Notes: generated by a model from the letters alone, not told the origin. DNA of 43,466 nt from an uncultured Methanomassiliicoccales archaeon (GCA_949298875.1 CASFYI010000008.1:1-43466); one strand, 5' to 3'. Positions 17,492 to 25,781 are shown, counted from the stretch's first letter. A program made the numbers and translations.

Positions 17492-18864
17492 CTGAGGCCT
17501 TCCCTGAGGGCAGTCGGGATGGAATCGATGACGTCCGTGGCGATGAGTCCATAGGACCTCTCCGAGAATGCGATCTCCCCCGCCCTACCGCAGATGTAGG
17601 CTCCGAGGCAGGCGGCGTCGAATGCCGTCATGCCCTTGGCTATGAGCCCGGCGACGCATCCCGCAAGCACGTCCCCGGTTCCGGCGCCGGTCATGGCAGG
17701 CGTGCCGGTGCGGTTCACCCTCGTCCTGGATCCGTCGGTCACGATGTCGTCGGCCCCCTTGAGCAGGATGACGGAGCCCGTCGTGCGGGCGATGTCCTCG
17801 GGGTTGCCCCCTCCCAGTCCCTGGAACTCCCCGCGGTGGGGTGTCAGGACGGTCTCGGGACTCAGCCTCATCCCTCTGACGGCGGTTATCCCGTCGGCGT
17901 CGATGACCATCGGCCTGTCGCAGCGGGATACGAACGCGCGGACCGCTCCCATCGTATCCTCGGAGGTCCCGAGGCCGGGGCCGATGAGCACCGTGTCGTA
18001 GGACCGAGATTCTCCGAGGAGCATGTCCACGGAATCCGGCGTGAGCCTGTCCCCGGGCAGGTCCGTGACCATCAGGACCGGCGTCGACAGGGACACCTGC
18101 AGATGGACCGACTCCGGCGAGAACAGCCTCACGATGTCCGTCCCCGTGCGGAGCGCCGACAGGCAGGCCATGGCTGGCGCGCCGAAGTACGGGCCGCCCG
18201 CGATGACCATGAGCCTCCCGTTCTGTCCCTTGTGGCTGGATGCGCCGGGGACGGGGTATCTGAGCATGTCGCCGGGGCCTACGAGATGGTAGGCCTCGTA
18301 TGGGATCCCGATGTCCGAGACGACGATCTCCCCGCTGTTGGATGGGTCCATGCCCTCCTTCAGGTCCATGAAGGTGACGGTGACGTCGGGATGCACCGCC
18401 AGGTCCGTTCCGAGGCCGGAAGGGACATCGACGGAGACGACCGGTCTCCCGCATGTCCCAGTCTCATCGATGAACGCGGCGTAGTCCCCTCTCGCCCTTC
18501 CGGAGACGCCCGTCCCCAGGGCGCAGTCGACGACCACGTCGAATCCCGAGAGCATCCCCGCGGTGTAGCGGGAGATCGGGCATTCGAGCAGCGAGTAGTA
18601 GAATCTGGATTCGTCCGAATGTATCCTGGAGGGCTCGCACAGCAGCGCCACCTCGACGCGGGAGGGGTCCATGTCGAGAGCGGCGGCGAAGCCGTCCCCG
18701 CCGTTGTTGCCGGAGCCGCAGACGAATAATATGCGGGAGTCCGGATATCTCGATCCCAGGAGGTCCGAGACGGATCTGCCCGCGTTGCCCATGAGGTCCC
18801 TGACGCTCACGCCGAGGGCCTCGGCGTTGGCATCGGACACCCTGGAGTCCAGGGCGGTCAGCAA
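17488..18864 (-). CDS. nnr: Bifunctional NAD(P)H-hydrate epimerase / ADP-dependent NAD(P)H-hydrate dehydratase
   Basis: Repair enzyme that restores hydrated NADH and NADPH. It has 458 residues with an N-terminal YjeF epimerase domain (FVCGSGNNGGDGFAAA, about 45-60; VDVPSGLGTD) and a C-terminal YjeF/ribokinase-like dehydratase domain (SHKGQNGRLMVIAGG; VLIGPGLGTS; TPHRGEFQ; TPAMTGAGTGDVLAG with the catalytic aspartate). The chosen TTG start overlaps the surrounding SRP19 sequence and follows GGAAGG; a further upstream extension is arginine-rich, contains a CGA codon and overlaps srp19, so I rejected it. It ends in an ATGA overlap with the metallophosphoesterase. Confidence 0.9.
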   Translation of the reverse strand: MLTALDSRVSDANAEALGVSVRDLMGNAGRSVSDLLGSRYPDSRILFVCGSGNNGGDGFAAALDMDPSRVEVALLCEPSRIHSDESRFYYSLLECPISRYTAGMLSGFDVVVDCALGTGVSGRARGDYAAFIDETGTCGRPVVSVDVPSGLGTDLAVHPDVTVTFMDLKEGMDPSNSGEIVVSDIGIPYEAYHLVGPGDMLRYPVPGASSHKGQNGRLMVIAGGPYFGAPAMACLSALRTGTDIVRLFSPESVHLQVSLSTPVLMVTDLPGDRLTPDSVDMLLGESRSYDTVLIGPGLGTSEDTMGAVRAFVSRCDRPMVIDADGITAVRGMRLSPETVLTPHRGEFQGLGGGNPEDIARTTGSVILLKGADDIVTDGSRTRVNRTGTPAMTGAGTGDVLAGCVAGLIAKGMTAFDAACLGAYICGRAGEIAFSERSYGLIATDVIDSIPTALREGLR

Positions 18865-18869
18865 GGGGA

Positions 18870-19166
18870 TCGCCTTCCTTGGTTCTCGACGAGGACCTGT
18901 CCGATCCTCGGGAGGATCTCTGTCTTGGAGAGCTTCCCCTTCTCGACCTTGACGCATCCGTGCTTCTCACGGGGCGCCTTCGGGTAGGACATGTCCTCCC
19001 TGACCTCGTACTCCAGGTCCAGGAGCATCGCGCCCTTGGCGATCATGTCCAGGTCCGGCTTCGCGACGCAGAGGTCCTTGGGGAGCCTCCTGCCCTGGGC
19101 TCTAGTGAGTCCCTTGTCGAAGTATTCGGGCCAGAGCGTTATCGCAACATCCGGGTCGTATGCCAT
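18870..19166 (-). CDS. srp19: Signal recognition particle 19 kDa protein
   Basis: SRP19 binds the tip of 7S RNA and prepares it for SRP54 binding in membrane targeting. It has 98 residues if it ends at CGA. The sequence ITLWPEYFDKGLTRAQGRRL (about 9-28) is diagnostic, with KPDLDMIAKGAMLL further on. The first in-frame CGA follows LVENQGR; the standard-code end is TGA at 18858, four codons later (SPC). The sequence GGCGATC at that point looks like a GGTGATC ribosome-site/stop combination carrying T to C, ahead of nnr. A TATA box lies 26 bp before the ATG. Confidence 0.9.
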
Positions 19167-19187
19167 GTCAGCCTCGATGGAGCGCCC

Positions 19188-19196
19188 GCTATATGA
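19188..19196 (-). promoter_or_regulatory. TATA box for srp19-nnr-metallophosphoesterase operon
   Basis: TTCATATAGC on the minus strand is centred about 26 bp before the srp19 ATG, as expected for a leaderless archaeal transcript. Confidence 0.55.
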
Positions 19197-19215
19197 ACGT
19201 GCGTCAAGATGGGAT

Positions 19216-19245
19216 GTCCGGCCTCCAGAAGCTCGGAGGCCGGAC
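19216..19245 (-). terminator. 11-bp perfect stem-loop after eS8
   Basis: GTCCGGCCTCC and GGAGGCCGGAC form a perfect 11-bp stem with an 8-base loop, 11 bases after the eS8 stop. It separates the eS8 gene from the srp19 promoter and is a strong terminator candidate. Confidence 0.65.
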
Positions 19246-19256
19246 GAACAATGTAA

Positions 19257-19637
19257 TCACTCGAGCAGCACTGCGTTGACGGCGCCGTCCTGGCCAGGCC
19301 TGGACGTGATGACGGCGTCACCGATCTCGGTGGAGATGGTGGCTCCCTTGTTCATGATGTTACGCTGAACGTAGTTGGGGTCGGACGGGTTGGACTTCAC
19401 AGTCAGGATCTTGACCTTCTTGACGGTGTTGGTCTTCTTGTCGACGACGTTGGCGTACTGAGCGCTCAGCATTCCCACCTTGACACTTCCGCCGGCTCCG
19501 CGATACTGCTTCAGGGTCTGCTCACCGATTCTGGTGAACTGCTTCTCCCTGCCGATCTCGAACTTCCTCTTCCCGTGGCTGGCGACGAGCCTGCCGCCAG
19601 TGGGCTTCCTGTTGGATTTACCCTGCCAAAGTGCCAT
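19257..19637 (-). CDS. rps8e: 30S ribosomal protein eS8
   Basis: Small-subunit protein of 126 residues. The N-terminus MALWQGKSNRKPTGGR and the sequence GKRKFEIGRE are diagnostic of archaeal S8e, as is the end motif TSRPGQDGAVNAVLLE. It is transcribed alone, between a TATA box (about 30 bp upstream) and a strong hairpin downstream. Confidence 0.97.
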   Translation of the reverse strand: MALWQGKSNRKPTGGRLVASHGKRKFEIGREKQFTRIGEQTLKQYRGAGGSVKVGMLSAQYANVVDKKTNTVKKVKILTVKSNPSDPNYVQRNIMNKGATISTEIGDAVITSRPGQDGAVNAVLLE

Positions 19638-19664
19638 TGTAATCAGGCCACGCCATTCAGGATG

Positions 19665-19673
19665 TGTATTTAA
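19665..19673 (-). promoter_or_regulatory. TATA box for the eS8 gene
   Basis: TTTAAATAC on the minus strand, about 30 bp before the ATG, is a consensus archaeal TATA box. Confidence 0.6.
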
Positions 19674-19720
19674 AGATTATTGGGGAGGGACGGAGGAGCG
19701 CCTCGCGTCCCCGCCCCCGA

Positions 19721-20365
19721 TCAGTGGTCGGTGGGTCCGATGAGCTCCACGGACACCTTGCCGTCGGTGATGTCCACGATCGCCATGCGACCGTCCTTCG
19801 CCGGGCCGGGGTTGACGAACACGGTGCCGTCGGCCTCCACGACGCCGATCGCCTCGTGGATGTGTCCGGACATGGCGAGTACGGGGTGGTAGCGGTCCAC
19901 GATCTCCCTGATCGCGGGACTGCCGACGCTCTGGCCTGAGGGGATCTGGTCGAGTATCCCGTAGGATGGGGCGTGGGTCATGAGGACCATGCCGTCGTCG
20001 GAGATGCCCTCCAGCGCGTCGGTTATGTCCTCCTCATCGAGCTCGAACGGGGTGCCGAAGATGGTGATGTTGGATCCCCCGAGGCCGACGAACCTGAGCC
20101 CGCCGATCTCCTCGGCCCTTCCGTGCATGTCCACAGCGACATCGGAGATGCCCTGGGGGAAGTCCACGGGGTCGCAGTTGCCGGGGATGGCGTACACCTT
20201 GCGGTTCAGCTTGGAGAGGATGCCCCTCGCATCCTCCACGGTGCCCATGTCCGTGACGTCGCCGAGGCACACGATGAACTCGGCGCCGTGCCTCTCGGCC
20301 ATGTCGTTGATCTTGTCGATGACGGAAGCCTTCTGATGCAGGTCCGTGAAGAGGAGGAATCTCAT
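19721..20365 (-). CDS. Metallophosphoesterase (YfcE/MJ0936-like)
   Basis: Small calcineurin-type phosphoesterase of 214 residues. Motifs in order are FTDLHQK (about 6-12), GDVTDMG (about 35-41), GNCDPVD (about 61-67, the GNCD variant found in YfcE/MJ0936 enzymes), THAPSYG (about 129-135) and SGHIHEA (about 165-171). Such enzymes hydrolyse phosphodiesters in vitro, but their natural substrates are mostly unknown. A TATA-like TTAAGTA lies about 25-30 bp upstream, pointing to a separate leaderless transcript. Confidence 0.9.
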   Translation of the reverse strand: MRFLLFTDLHQKASVIDKINDMAERHGAEFIVCLGDVTDMGTVEDARGILSKLNRKVYAIPGNCDPVDFPQGISDVAVDMHGRAEEIGGLRFVGLGGSNITIFGTPFELDEEDITDALEGISDDGMVLMTHAPSYGILDQIPSGQSVGSPAIREIVDRYHPVLAMSGHIHEAIGVVEADGTVFVNPGPAKDGRMAIVDITDGKVSVELIGPTDH

Positions 20366-20513
20366 GGGGCGCCGAATCGTCGCAGAGCATACTTAATGAT
20401 GTGCTGGGAGGCCTCCGCGCCGGCGCCTCCTATATGAATCCTGCCTCGTGCGTCAGATGTGCGCGCCGGCCGCCGTCCACGGGCCATGGGGGCGGGAGCA
20501 GTATCAACACGAT

Positions 20514-20538
20514 GAGGGGGTTTTCGGTGTACCCCCTC
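20514..20538 (+). other. Perfect 8-bp hairpin just upstream of the radA promoter
   Basis: GAGGGGGT and ACCCCCTC form an 8-bp stem with a 9-base loop, ending 9 bp before the radA TATA box. A second TATA-like box (CCTATATGAA, about 20428-20437) lies upstream on the same strand, so the pair could bound a small RNA of about 80 nt. Otherwise this 220-bp intergenic region holds no gene I can support. Confidence 0.4.
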
Positions 20539-20546
20539 TGTCCCGC

Positions 20547-20555
20547 TTATATAGG
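20547..20555 (+). promoter_or_regulatory. TATA box for radA
   Basis: TTATATAGG places transcription start near 20575. That is downstream of the GTG at 20570 and upstream of the ATG at 20588, and so decides the start codon of radA. Confidence 0.65.
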
Positions 20556-20587
20556 CGTTCGCCGTCGTCGTGTCAGAGAGGATCGAA

Positions 20588-21532
20588 ATGGTCACGAAGA
20601 CACTGGAGGACATCCCCGGCGTGGGGCCCGCCATCGCCGAGAAGCTGCGCGAGGCAGGATACACGGAGCTCATGGCTATCGCCGTCGCATCGCCCAAGGA
20701 GCTCGCGGAGACCTGCGAGATCGGGGAGAAGAAGGCGGCCGATATCATCGAGGGCGCGAAGCTCTGCGCGGACATCGGCGGATTCGAGACCGGAGAGGAC
20801 ATCCTGGAGAGGCGCAAGGCCGTCACCAAGCTGACCACCGGGTCCCAGGCCTTCGACGAGCTGCTCGCCGGCGGACTGGAGAGCCAGAGCATCGTGGAGT
20901 TCTTCGGCGAGTTCGGAAGCTGCAAGACCCAGGTCTGCTTCCAGCTCGCGGTGAACGCTACGCTCCCCGAGGAGCGCGGAGGCTTCGATTCGGATGTCAT
21001 CATCATCGATTCGGAGAACACCTTCCGTCCCGAGAGGATCATCCAGATGGCCAACTACCTGGGCGTGGATCCTGACGAGACCCTCAAGAGGATCCATGTC
21101 GCCCGCGCTTTCAACTCACAGCACCAGGTCCTGCTCGTGGACAAGGCCATGGAGCTCGCCCAGGAGATCAAGTGCAGGCTCCTCATCGTGGACTCGCTCA
21201 CGTCCCACTTCCGTGCGGAGTACGTCGGCCGCGGCGCGCTGGCCGAGAGGCAGCAGATCCTCAACCGCCATATGCACGACCTGCTGAACTTCGCCACCGT
21301 CAACAACGCGGTCATCGCCGTGACGAACCAGGTCGCGGCCAAGCCCGACGCGTTCTTCGGCGACCCCACCAGGCCCATCGGGGGACACATCGTGGGACAC
21401 ACCGCCACCTTCAGGATCTACCTGAGGAAGGGCAAGGCCGGCAAGAGGATCGCCAGGCTCATCGATTCGCCCAACCTGCCGGAGGGCGAGGCGGTGTTCA
21501 TGGTGACCGAGGACGGCATCAAGGACGCCTGA
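20588..21532 (+). CDS. radA: DNA repair and recombination protein RadA
   Basis: Archaeal Rad51/RecA-family recombinase that forms filaments on single-stranded DNA for strand exchange. It has 314 residues. The N-terminal helix-hairpin-helix domain ([18 protein letters not shown], about 8-25) precedes the ATPase core with Walker [13 protein letters not shown] (about 199-210) and the L2-loop/ATP-cap sequence [14 protein letters not shown] (about 260-273). Walker A reads GEFGSCKTQ (107-115): the usual glycine before the lysine is cysteine (codon TGC). The ATG follows AGAGAGGATC. Arginine codons are AGG, CGC and CGT. Confidence 0.95.
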   Translation: MVTKTLEDIPGVGPAIAEKLREAGYTELMAIAVASPKELAETCEIGEKKAADIIEGAKLCADIGGFETGEDILERRKAVTKLTTGSQAFDELLAGGLESQSIVEFFGEFGSCKTQVCFQLAVNATLPEERGGFDSDVIIIDSENTFRPERIIQMANYLGVDPDETLKRIHVARAFNSQHQVLLVDKAMELAQEIKCRLLIVDSLTSHFRAEYVGRGALAERQQILNRHMHDLLNFATVNNAVIAVTNQVAAKPDAFFGDPTRPIGGHIVGHTATFRIYLRKGKAGKRIARLIDSPNLPEGEAVFMVTEDGIKDA

Positions 21533-21571
21533 GACCGCCAGATTCATTAGTCGGTCGGTATAAACGGGGGC

Positions 21572-22567
21572 GTGAGCCCCCAACAATTCTTCTTCGAGCT
21601 CTCCGGCGAGTCCAAGGACATGCCTCCCGCGGAGGCGGTCAGATGCATCGAGGCCGAGGCCGGCGACCACCGCGTCGTCAGGACCGGCCCGGGATACATG
21701 GTGGCCGAGTTCGACCCCTCGGCGCTGGACGGCATCGCCGACAGGATAGCGCTGACGCACAGCATGGGGCGCTACCTCGGGATGTACGATCCGGACGACG
21801 TCTCCAACCTCGAATCCGCTGAGCTCCCGGAGGGGAGCTTCGCCATCCGCGCGAAGCGCTTCGAGGGCATGATGAGGGATGCGGACTCCCAGGGGATCAT
21901 CAGGAGGATAGGCGGGATACTCTCCAAGAGGAACGACGTCAACCTCCGCGAGCCGGATTTCGTGGTGCGGATGCAGATGTGCGACGGCATCCACCTCTAC
22001 CTCGAGCAGAGGGTCACGGAGACCGATCTGCTGGAGAAGCGCAAGGTGGGGGAGAGGCCGTTCTTCTCGCCGATATCCCTGCACCCCAAGTATGCGAGGG
22101 CGCTGATCAACCTCACCGGGGTGAGGAAGGGGGGCACGGTCCTGGACCCGTTCTGCGGGACGGGAGGCATCGTCATAGAGGCGGCCGAGATGGGGATGCG
22201 CGCCATGGCATCCGACTTCGACCCGGAGATGGTCGACGGTTGCAGGGAGAACATGGAGTTCTACGGTCTCCCGATACACGACTTCGAGGTCCTGGACATA
22301 GGGGAGATAGGGGAGCGCTTCCACGATGTGGATGCGATCTGCACCGACCCGCCCTACGGCAGATCCACGAAGACCGGCGGCGAGGACATAGACGTGATCT
22401 ACCGCCGCGCCGGCGAGGCCATACCGAAGGCTCTGAGACAGGGAGCGAGGGCAGGAGTGGTCCTCCCCCATCCGATGGAGTTCCCGGCGATGGAGCTGGA
22501 ATCGATGTTCGTGCAGAGGGTGCACGGCTCCCTCTCGAGGCACTATCACATCTTCAGGAATCCGTGA
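21572..22567 (+). CDS. tRNA (guanine(10)-N2)-dimethyltransferase (TrmG10)
   Basis: SAM-dependent enzyme that makes m2G or m2,2G at tRNA position 10. It has 331 residues: an N-terminal THUMP region starting with the family hallmark FFFELSGE (about 6-13), then a Rossmann methyltransferase domain with VLDPFCGTGGIVIEA (about 191-205) for SAM binding and the catalytic motif TDPPYGRST (about 262-270). The GTG start is chosen because FELSGE sits at the N-terminus in the family. It follows radA by 39 bp and overlaps the convergent downstream gene by 14 bases. Confidence 0.9.
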   Translation: MSPQQFFFELSGESKDMPPAEAVRCIEAEAGDHRVVRTGPGYMVAEFDPSALDGIADRIALTHSMGRYLGMYDPDDVSNLESAELPEGSFAIRAKRFEGMMRDADSQGIIRRIGGILSKRNDVNLREPDFVVRMQMCDGIHLYLEQRVTETDLLEKRKVGERPFFSPISLHPKYARALINLTGVRKGGTVLDPFCGTGGIVIEAAEMGMRAMASDFDPEMVDGCRENMEFYGLPIHDFEVLDIGEIGERFHDVDAICTDPPYGRSTKTGGEDIDVIYRRAGEAIPKALRQGARAGVVLPHPMEFPAMELESMFVQRVHGSLSRHYHIFRNP

Positions 22568-22907
22568 ACTCGTCGGTGACATCGACCCAGGGGGCTCCCG
22601 ACGGCGCCTCCCCGTCCATGTAGGCGAGCACGGCCGACTCGATGTCCTCGAAGCGCTTGGTCCTGAGCCTCCACTGCCTGAAGCCGCTACCGGACGGCAT
22701 GCGGACCTCCGCGACGTAGCTGGTCCCGAGCGCTATCCCCTCTGTCCACACGGACGCCTGGACGAACGAGTCCTCGGAATCCGGGACGGGCTCGACGACG
22801 AAGAACTCGCTCTCCCCGTTCGGGACGCTCCTCACGGCGGATTCGATGTCCTGGAGCCCCTCGGCGGCGCGGGGCTCGGCCTCCCCGACGGTCACATACC
22901 ATGTCAT
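22554..22907 (-). CDS. Conserved-looking hypothetical protein, 117 residues
   Basis: I do not recognise the family. The protein is acidic and has no membrane segment or signal peptide. It may contain two similar halves: GLQDIESAVRSVPNGES and RFEDIESAVLAYMDGEA share a DIESAV core in a helix, each preceded by a strand-rich stretch, which suggests an internal duplication. It overlaps the tRNA methyltransferase end by 14 bases in convergent orientation. Codon use is like its neighbours and it ends in TGA, so it is probably a real gene. Confidence 0.7.
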   Translation of the reverse strand: MTWYVTVGEAEPRAAEGLQDIESAVRSVPNGESEFFVVEPVPDSEDSFVQASVWTEGIALGTSYVAEVRMPSGSGFRQWRLRTKRFEDIESAVLAYMDGEAPSGAPWVDVTDEFTDS

Positions 22908-23020
22908 GCGGGGATGATTGTCGGACTCCGTATTTCAAGTGTCCAGGGACATGTTCGGCGCGGGCGTCTGGCACTTGGGGGTCCGTCTCCCGGATGTCCC
23001 GCGATGTCGCTATCTTTTAG

Positions 23021-23047
23021 TATGGTGCCTATATCGTAAACCATATA
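23021..23047 (+). promoter_or_regulatory. Promoter region of GGGP synthase with nested inverted repeats
   Basis: The 205-bp gap before the gene holds TATGGT...ACCATA and, inside it, CTATA...TATAG around CCTATATCG. Both half-sites overlap possible TATA boxes, so a repressor bound here would block TBP. The rest of the leader is GC-rich and can fold. Confidence 0.4.
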
Positions 23048-23112
23048 GTGCGCGGTGTCCGGGCGGCCCATGGCCGTGTGGCATCGGCCGCATACGTACC
23101 AGATGTGATTTC

Positions 23113-23859
23113 ATGACCGTCATGGACAACCTCCGCGAAATGATCGCCTCGAAGGGGACCCTCCACATGGCCCTCATCGACCCCGACAAGCAGCCCCCGG
23201 AGGAGGCCGGCAGGATTGCGGAGAGGATGCTCGCCGCAGGCAGCGACGCGGTCCTCATCGGGGGATCCACCGGCGTCACCTCCGAGAACCTCGCGGCCAC
23301 CACGAGGGCTATCAAGGACGCATCCGGACTCCCGGTCATCCACTTCCCCGGCAACGCCGAGGCGCTCTCCCCGGAGGTCGACGCGCTCCTCTTCATGAGC
23401 ATGCTGAACAGCACCGACCTCAAGTGGGTCATCGGCGCCCAGGTCTACGCCGCTCCGTACATCAGGAAGCTCGGCATCGAGACCATCCCCATGGGATACA
23501 TCATCGTCGAGCCCGGGATGAAGGTCGGCGAGGTCGGCAAGGCCGACCCGATCAGGAGGGACCAGATCGACCGCGCCGTCGCCTACGCGCTCGCCTGCGA
23601 GATGTACGGCATGAGCATCGTGTACCTCGAGGCGGGTTCCGGCGCCGACAGGCCCGTGCCCCCCGAGATGATCTCGGCCGTCAAGAAGGCTGTGGGCATC
23701 CCACTGATCGTGGGCGGAGGCATCCGCACCCCCGAGGCCGCGGCCGCCGCGCGCGAGGCGGGAGCCGACATCATCGTCACCGGGACGCTCCTCGAGCAGT
23801 GCAGCGAGGGATCCGTCCTGAAGGCAGTCGTCTCCGCCGCCAAGGGGGTCTCCCAGTGA
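23113..23859 (+). CDS. Geranylgeranylglyceryl phosphate synthase
   Basis: Makes the first ether bond of archaeal membrane lipids by joining sn-glycerol-1-phosphate to geranylgeranyl diphosphate. The 248-residue TIM barrel shows HMALIDPDK (about 18-26, magnesium site), GGSTGVT, YLEAGSGADRPVP (about 174-186) and the phosphate-binding LIVGGGIRTPE (about 199-209). The ATG follows GATGTGAT, a good ribosome site. The TGA overlaps the GTG start of the zinc-ribbon gene, so the two are probably translated together. Confidence 0.95.
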   Translation: MTVMDNLREMIASKGTLHMALIDPDKQPPEEAGRIAERMLAAGSDAVLIGGSTGVTSENLAATTRAIKDASGLPVIHFPGNAEALSPEVDALLFMSMLNSTDLKWVIGAQVYAAPYIRKLGIETIPMGYIIVEPGMKVGEVGKADPIRRDQIDRAVAYALACEMYGMSIVYLEAGSGADRPVPPEMISAVKKAVGIPLIVGGGIRTPEAAAAAREAGADIIVTGTLLEQCSEGSVLKAVVSAAKGVSQ

Positions 23860-24218
23860 GCGACTGGAGCGGCGGACCGTCCTACAACACGCCGATCTCC
23901 CCGCGCGCGCCCATGTGGCTGACGCCGGAGGAGAGGGCCGCAGGCATCACCAAGGACCTGAAGGTCGCCGCCAGGCGCTATCTGTGCCCCAACTGCGGGA
24001 GGGAGTTCAGCCTCTTCCAGTCCAGGGCTGTCGCCTGCAAGGCGTGCCCCCAGGCCAGCTCCAACTGCCCGTACGTCCGCTGCCCCTACTGCGACAAGGA
24101 GTACCCCATCGCGGGATTCATCGTGCCGGACGACAAGGTCGACCAGGTCCACATCAACAACTACGCGGACCGCGTCTTCGACAACTGGCAGAACGCCTAC
24201 GGCAACAACAGGCGCTGA
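23856..24218 (+). CDS. Zinc-ribbon protein of unknown function
   Basis: The 120-residue protein has cysteine pairs CPNC (about 45-48), CKAC (about 62-65) and, after a lone CPYVRC, CPYC (about 75-78), enough for one or two zinc ribbons. No other known domain is visible; the C-terminal part is polar and ends NNRR. The GTG start overlaps the TGA of GGGP synthase. A nucleic-acid or protein-binding role is possible but not shown. Confidence 0.75.
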   Translation: MSDWSGGPSYNTPISPRAPMWLTPEERAAGITKDLKVAARRYLCPNCGREFSLFQSRAVACKACPQASSNCPYVRCPYCDKEYPIAGFIVPDDKVDQVHINNYADRVFDNWQNAYGNNRR

Positions 24219-24227
24219 TCAGCGCCT
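24210..24227. other. 18-bp perfect palindrome holding two convergent stop codons
   Basis: AGGCGCTGATCAGCGCCT is its own reverse complement. The zinc-ribbon gene ends AGG CGC TGA into it from the left and the COG3044 gene ends AGG CGC TGA into it from the right, so both proteins end Arg-Arg and the two stop codons abut. Confidence 0.8.
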
Positions 24228-25781
24228 TATGAACAGCATCTGAGGGTGCCTCAGCAGCACCGCAGCCATGTCCACGGCCCTGGCCTGCGCATGGGCCATG
24301 CCGGTGCCCTCGGATGCGTCCTTCTCCCTCAGCATCGCCAGCGCATCCCCGCAGACGGTCCTGAGATCCTTCGAGCCGTCCATCGATTCGCGGGCCAGGG
24401 CTATCGCGTCCGCCACCGCCCTGGTCTGGGCGTGGTCGAAGAACCCTGCGACGGGAGCCGTCACCTTGTATTCCCCGATCTCGACGGTGCGGATCTCTGG
24501 GGCGGAGGTGCTGACCTCCTTCCTGCCCTTCTCGAAGGAGACGTTCTTCGCAACGGGATAGCGCCCCTGGGGGATCGGGAACTCCGACCCTTCACGATGC
24601 TCGACGTCGAGCCTCCCGACCCTGTACCCGTCCATGGACAGGGCGAGTCCGGCCCTGGAGACGGCGTCGACGTCCCCGGTGACCATGAGCACCGAGATCC
24701 TGGAGCGGCCGAGGGAGCCGGCGGTCTCCGAGACGGGTACTAGGTCATTGTCGCCGGAGACGACCGACCTGCGCAGGACGCACGGGCACGAGTACTCCTC
24801 GTCCATGATGATGAGGCGGGATCCGCATCCGACAGCCTCGTCCACGGATTCCATCTCGGAGGCGGGTCCCGTGAGCCTTCCTGATTCGTAGGGCCTTCCG
24901 GCCTCGGTCATCACGTACACGGCGTCCGGGTCGGAGATCACGAGCTCCCTTCCGTCCCCCGGGATGTGGTCGTAGATGCCGGCGAACACGGCGTCCGCGA
25001 GGACGGACTTCCCGGACCCGCTGGGTCCGGAGATCGTGGTGAACCCGATCGGTATCCCCATGCCGGTGACGGGGTCGCCGTTGGGGACCTCGACGGTCAC
25101 CTTGAGGGAGTCGTCGCAGTCGAACGGTACCGCGTCGGTCATGGGGGCGAGGCCGTCGTCCCTGCGGGGAAGGATCGAGCCGATGCCGACGAATGCGGCG
25201 AGGCCCAGCTCCGGGAGCCTGGACCTGATGGAGTCCGCGTTCTCGGCGGTCTCCAGATGGTTGTAGAGCTTCTGCCTCTTGTAGGAGGCGAACAGCATGG
25301 ACTCGGAGACGATGAGCGAGATCCTCCCGAAGATGAGGTCGATGGCGGACTCCTCGTCGACCTTGTTGGCCTTCGAGGGGAGGTCGGCGGTGAAGCGCGC
25401 CTCCACGTAGTGCTCCGTGACCTCCACGCTCCCGCGGTCGAGGATCTCCTGGCCGGGGCGGGGCATGTAGACGACGCCCCCGTCGGTCTTGGGGATGTTG
25501 GAGCGGGCGTGCGTCCTGGCGGACTCCCAGAACCTCCTGGCTATGATGTCGCCGAGGGCCGCCCTGCGCGAACCGTTGGAACGGGTGTCCTCCGGGAATC
25601 CCGCCCTCTTCATGGGGACGCGGACCCTCATCCTGGAGTGCCCCATGCGGTCCCCCTGGACCTCGTCTATGAAGAGCTCGAAGCCCTCGGTGACGAAGGA
25701 GCCCTGTATGTTCCTGTATTTGGCGAAGGGCTTGCCGTCCGCGTTGTGGATCGTCTTCCTGAGTATCTCCTCGGATGCCAT
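24219..25781 (-). CDS. Predicted ABC-class ATPase (COG3044 / PF09818)
   Basis: A 520-residue soluble ATPase not associated with a permease. The N-terminal part (GKPFAKYRNIQGSF, then FELFIDEVQGDRMGHSRMRV, about 35-55) and the middle (AGIYDHIPGDGRELVISDPD) match the COG3044 family, whose better-studied member is a trypanosome RNA-editing-associated protein. Walker A is GPSGSGKSV (about 253-261) and Walker B is RLIIMDEEYS (about 323-332). The ATG follows GGAGG and overlaps the preceding gene as CGATG. The role is unknown; an RNA-related one is possible from the family. Confidence 0.85.
   Translation of the reverse strand: MASEEILRKTIHNADGKPFAKYRNIQGSFVTEGFELFIDEVQGDRMGHSRMRVRVPMKRAGFPEDTRSNGSRRAALGDIIARRFWESARTHARSNIPKTDGGVVYMPRPGQEILDRGSVEVTEHYVEARFTADLPSKANKVDEESAIDLIFGRISLIVSESMLFASYKRQKLYNHLETAENADSIRSRLPELGLAAFVGIGSILPRRDDGLAPMTDAVPFDCDDSLKVTVEVPNGDPVTGMGIPIGFTTISGPSGSGKSVLADAVFAGIYDHIPGDGRELVISDPDAVYVMTEAGRPYESGRLTGPASEMESVDEAVGCGSRLIIMDEEYSCPCVLRRSVVSGDNDLVPVSETAGSLGRSRISVLMVTGDVDAVSRAGLALSMDGYRVGRLDVEHREGSEFPIPQGRYPVAKNVSFEKGRKEVSTSAPEIRTVEIGEYKVTAPVAGFFDHAQTRAVADAIALARESMDGSKDLRTVCGDALAMLREKDASEGTGMAHAQARAVDMAAVLLRHPQMLFIRR

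Noticed and set aside
21559-21564. TATAAA as a promoter for the tRNA G10 methyltransferase
   Set aside because: It is only 8 bp before the GTG start; a transcript from it would begin inside the conserved FELSGE region. Co-transcription with radA is more likely.
25667-25780. C-terminal tail of the PPC protein under the standard code
   Set aside because: It overlaps the COG3044 gene, has shadow-frame composition and extends past the usual PPC length.
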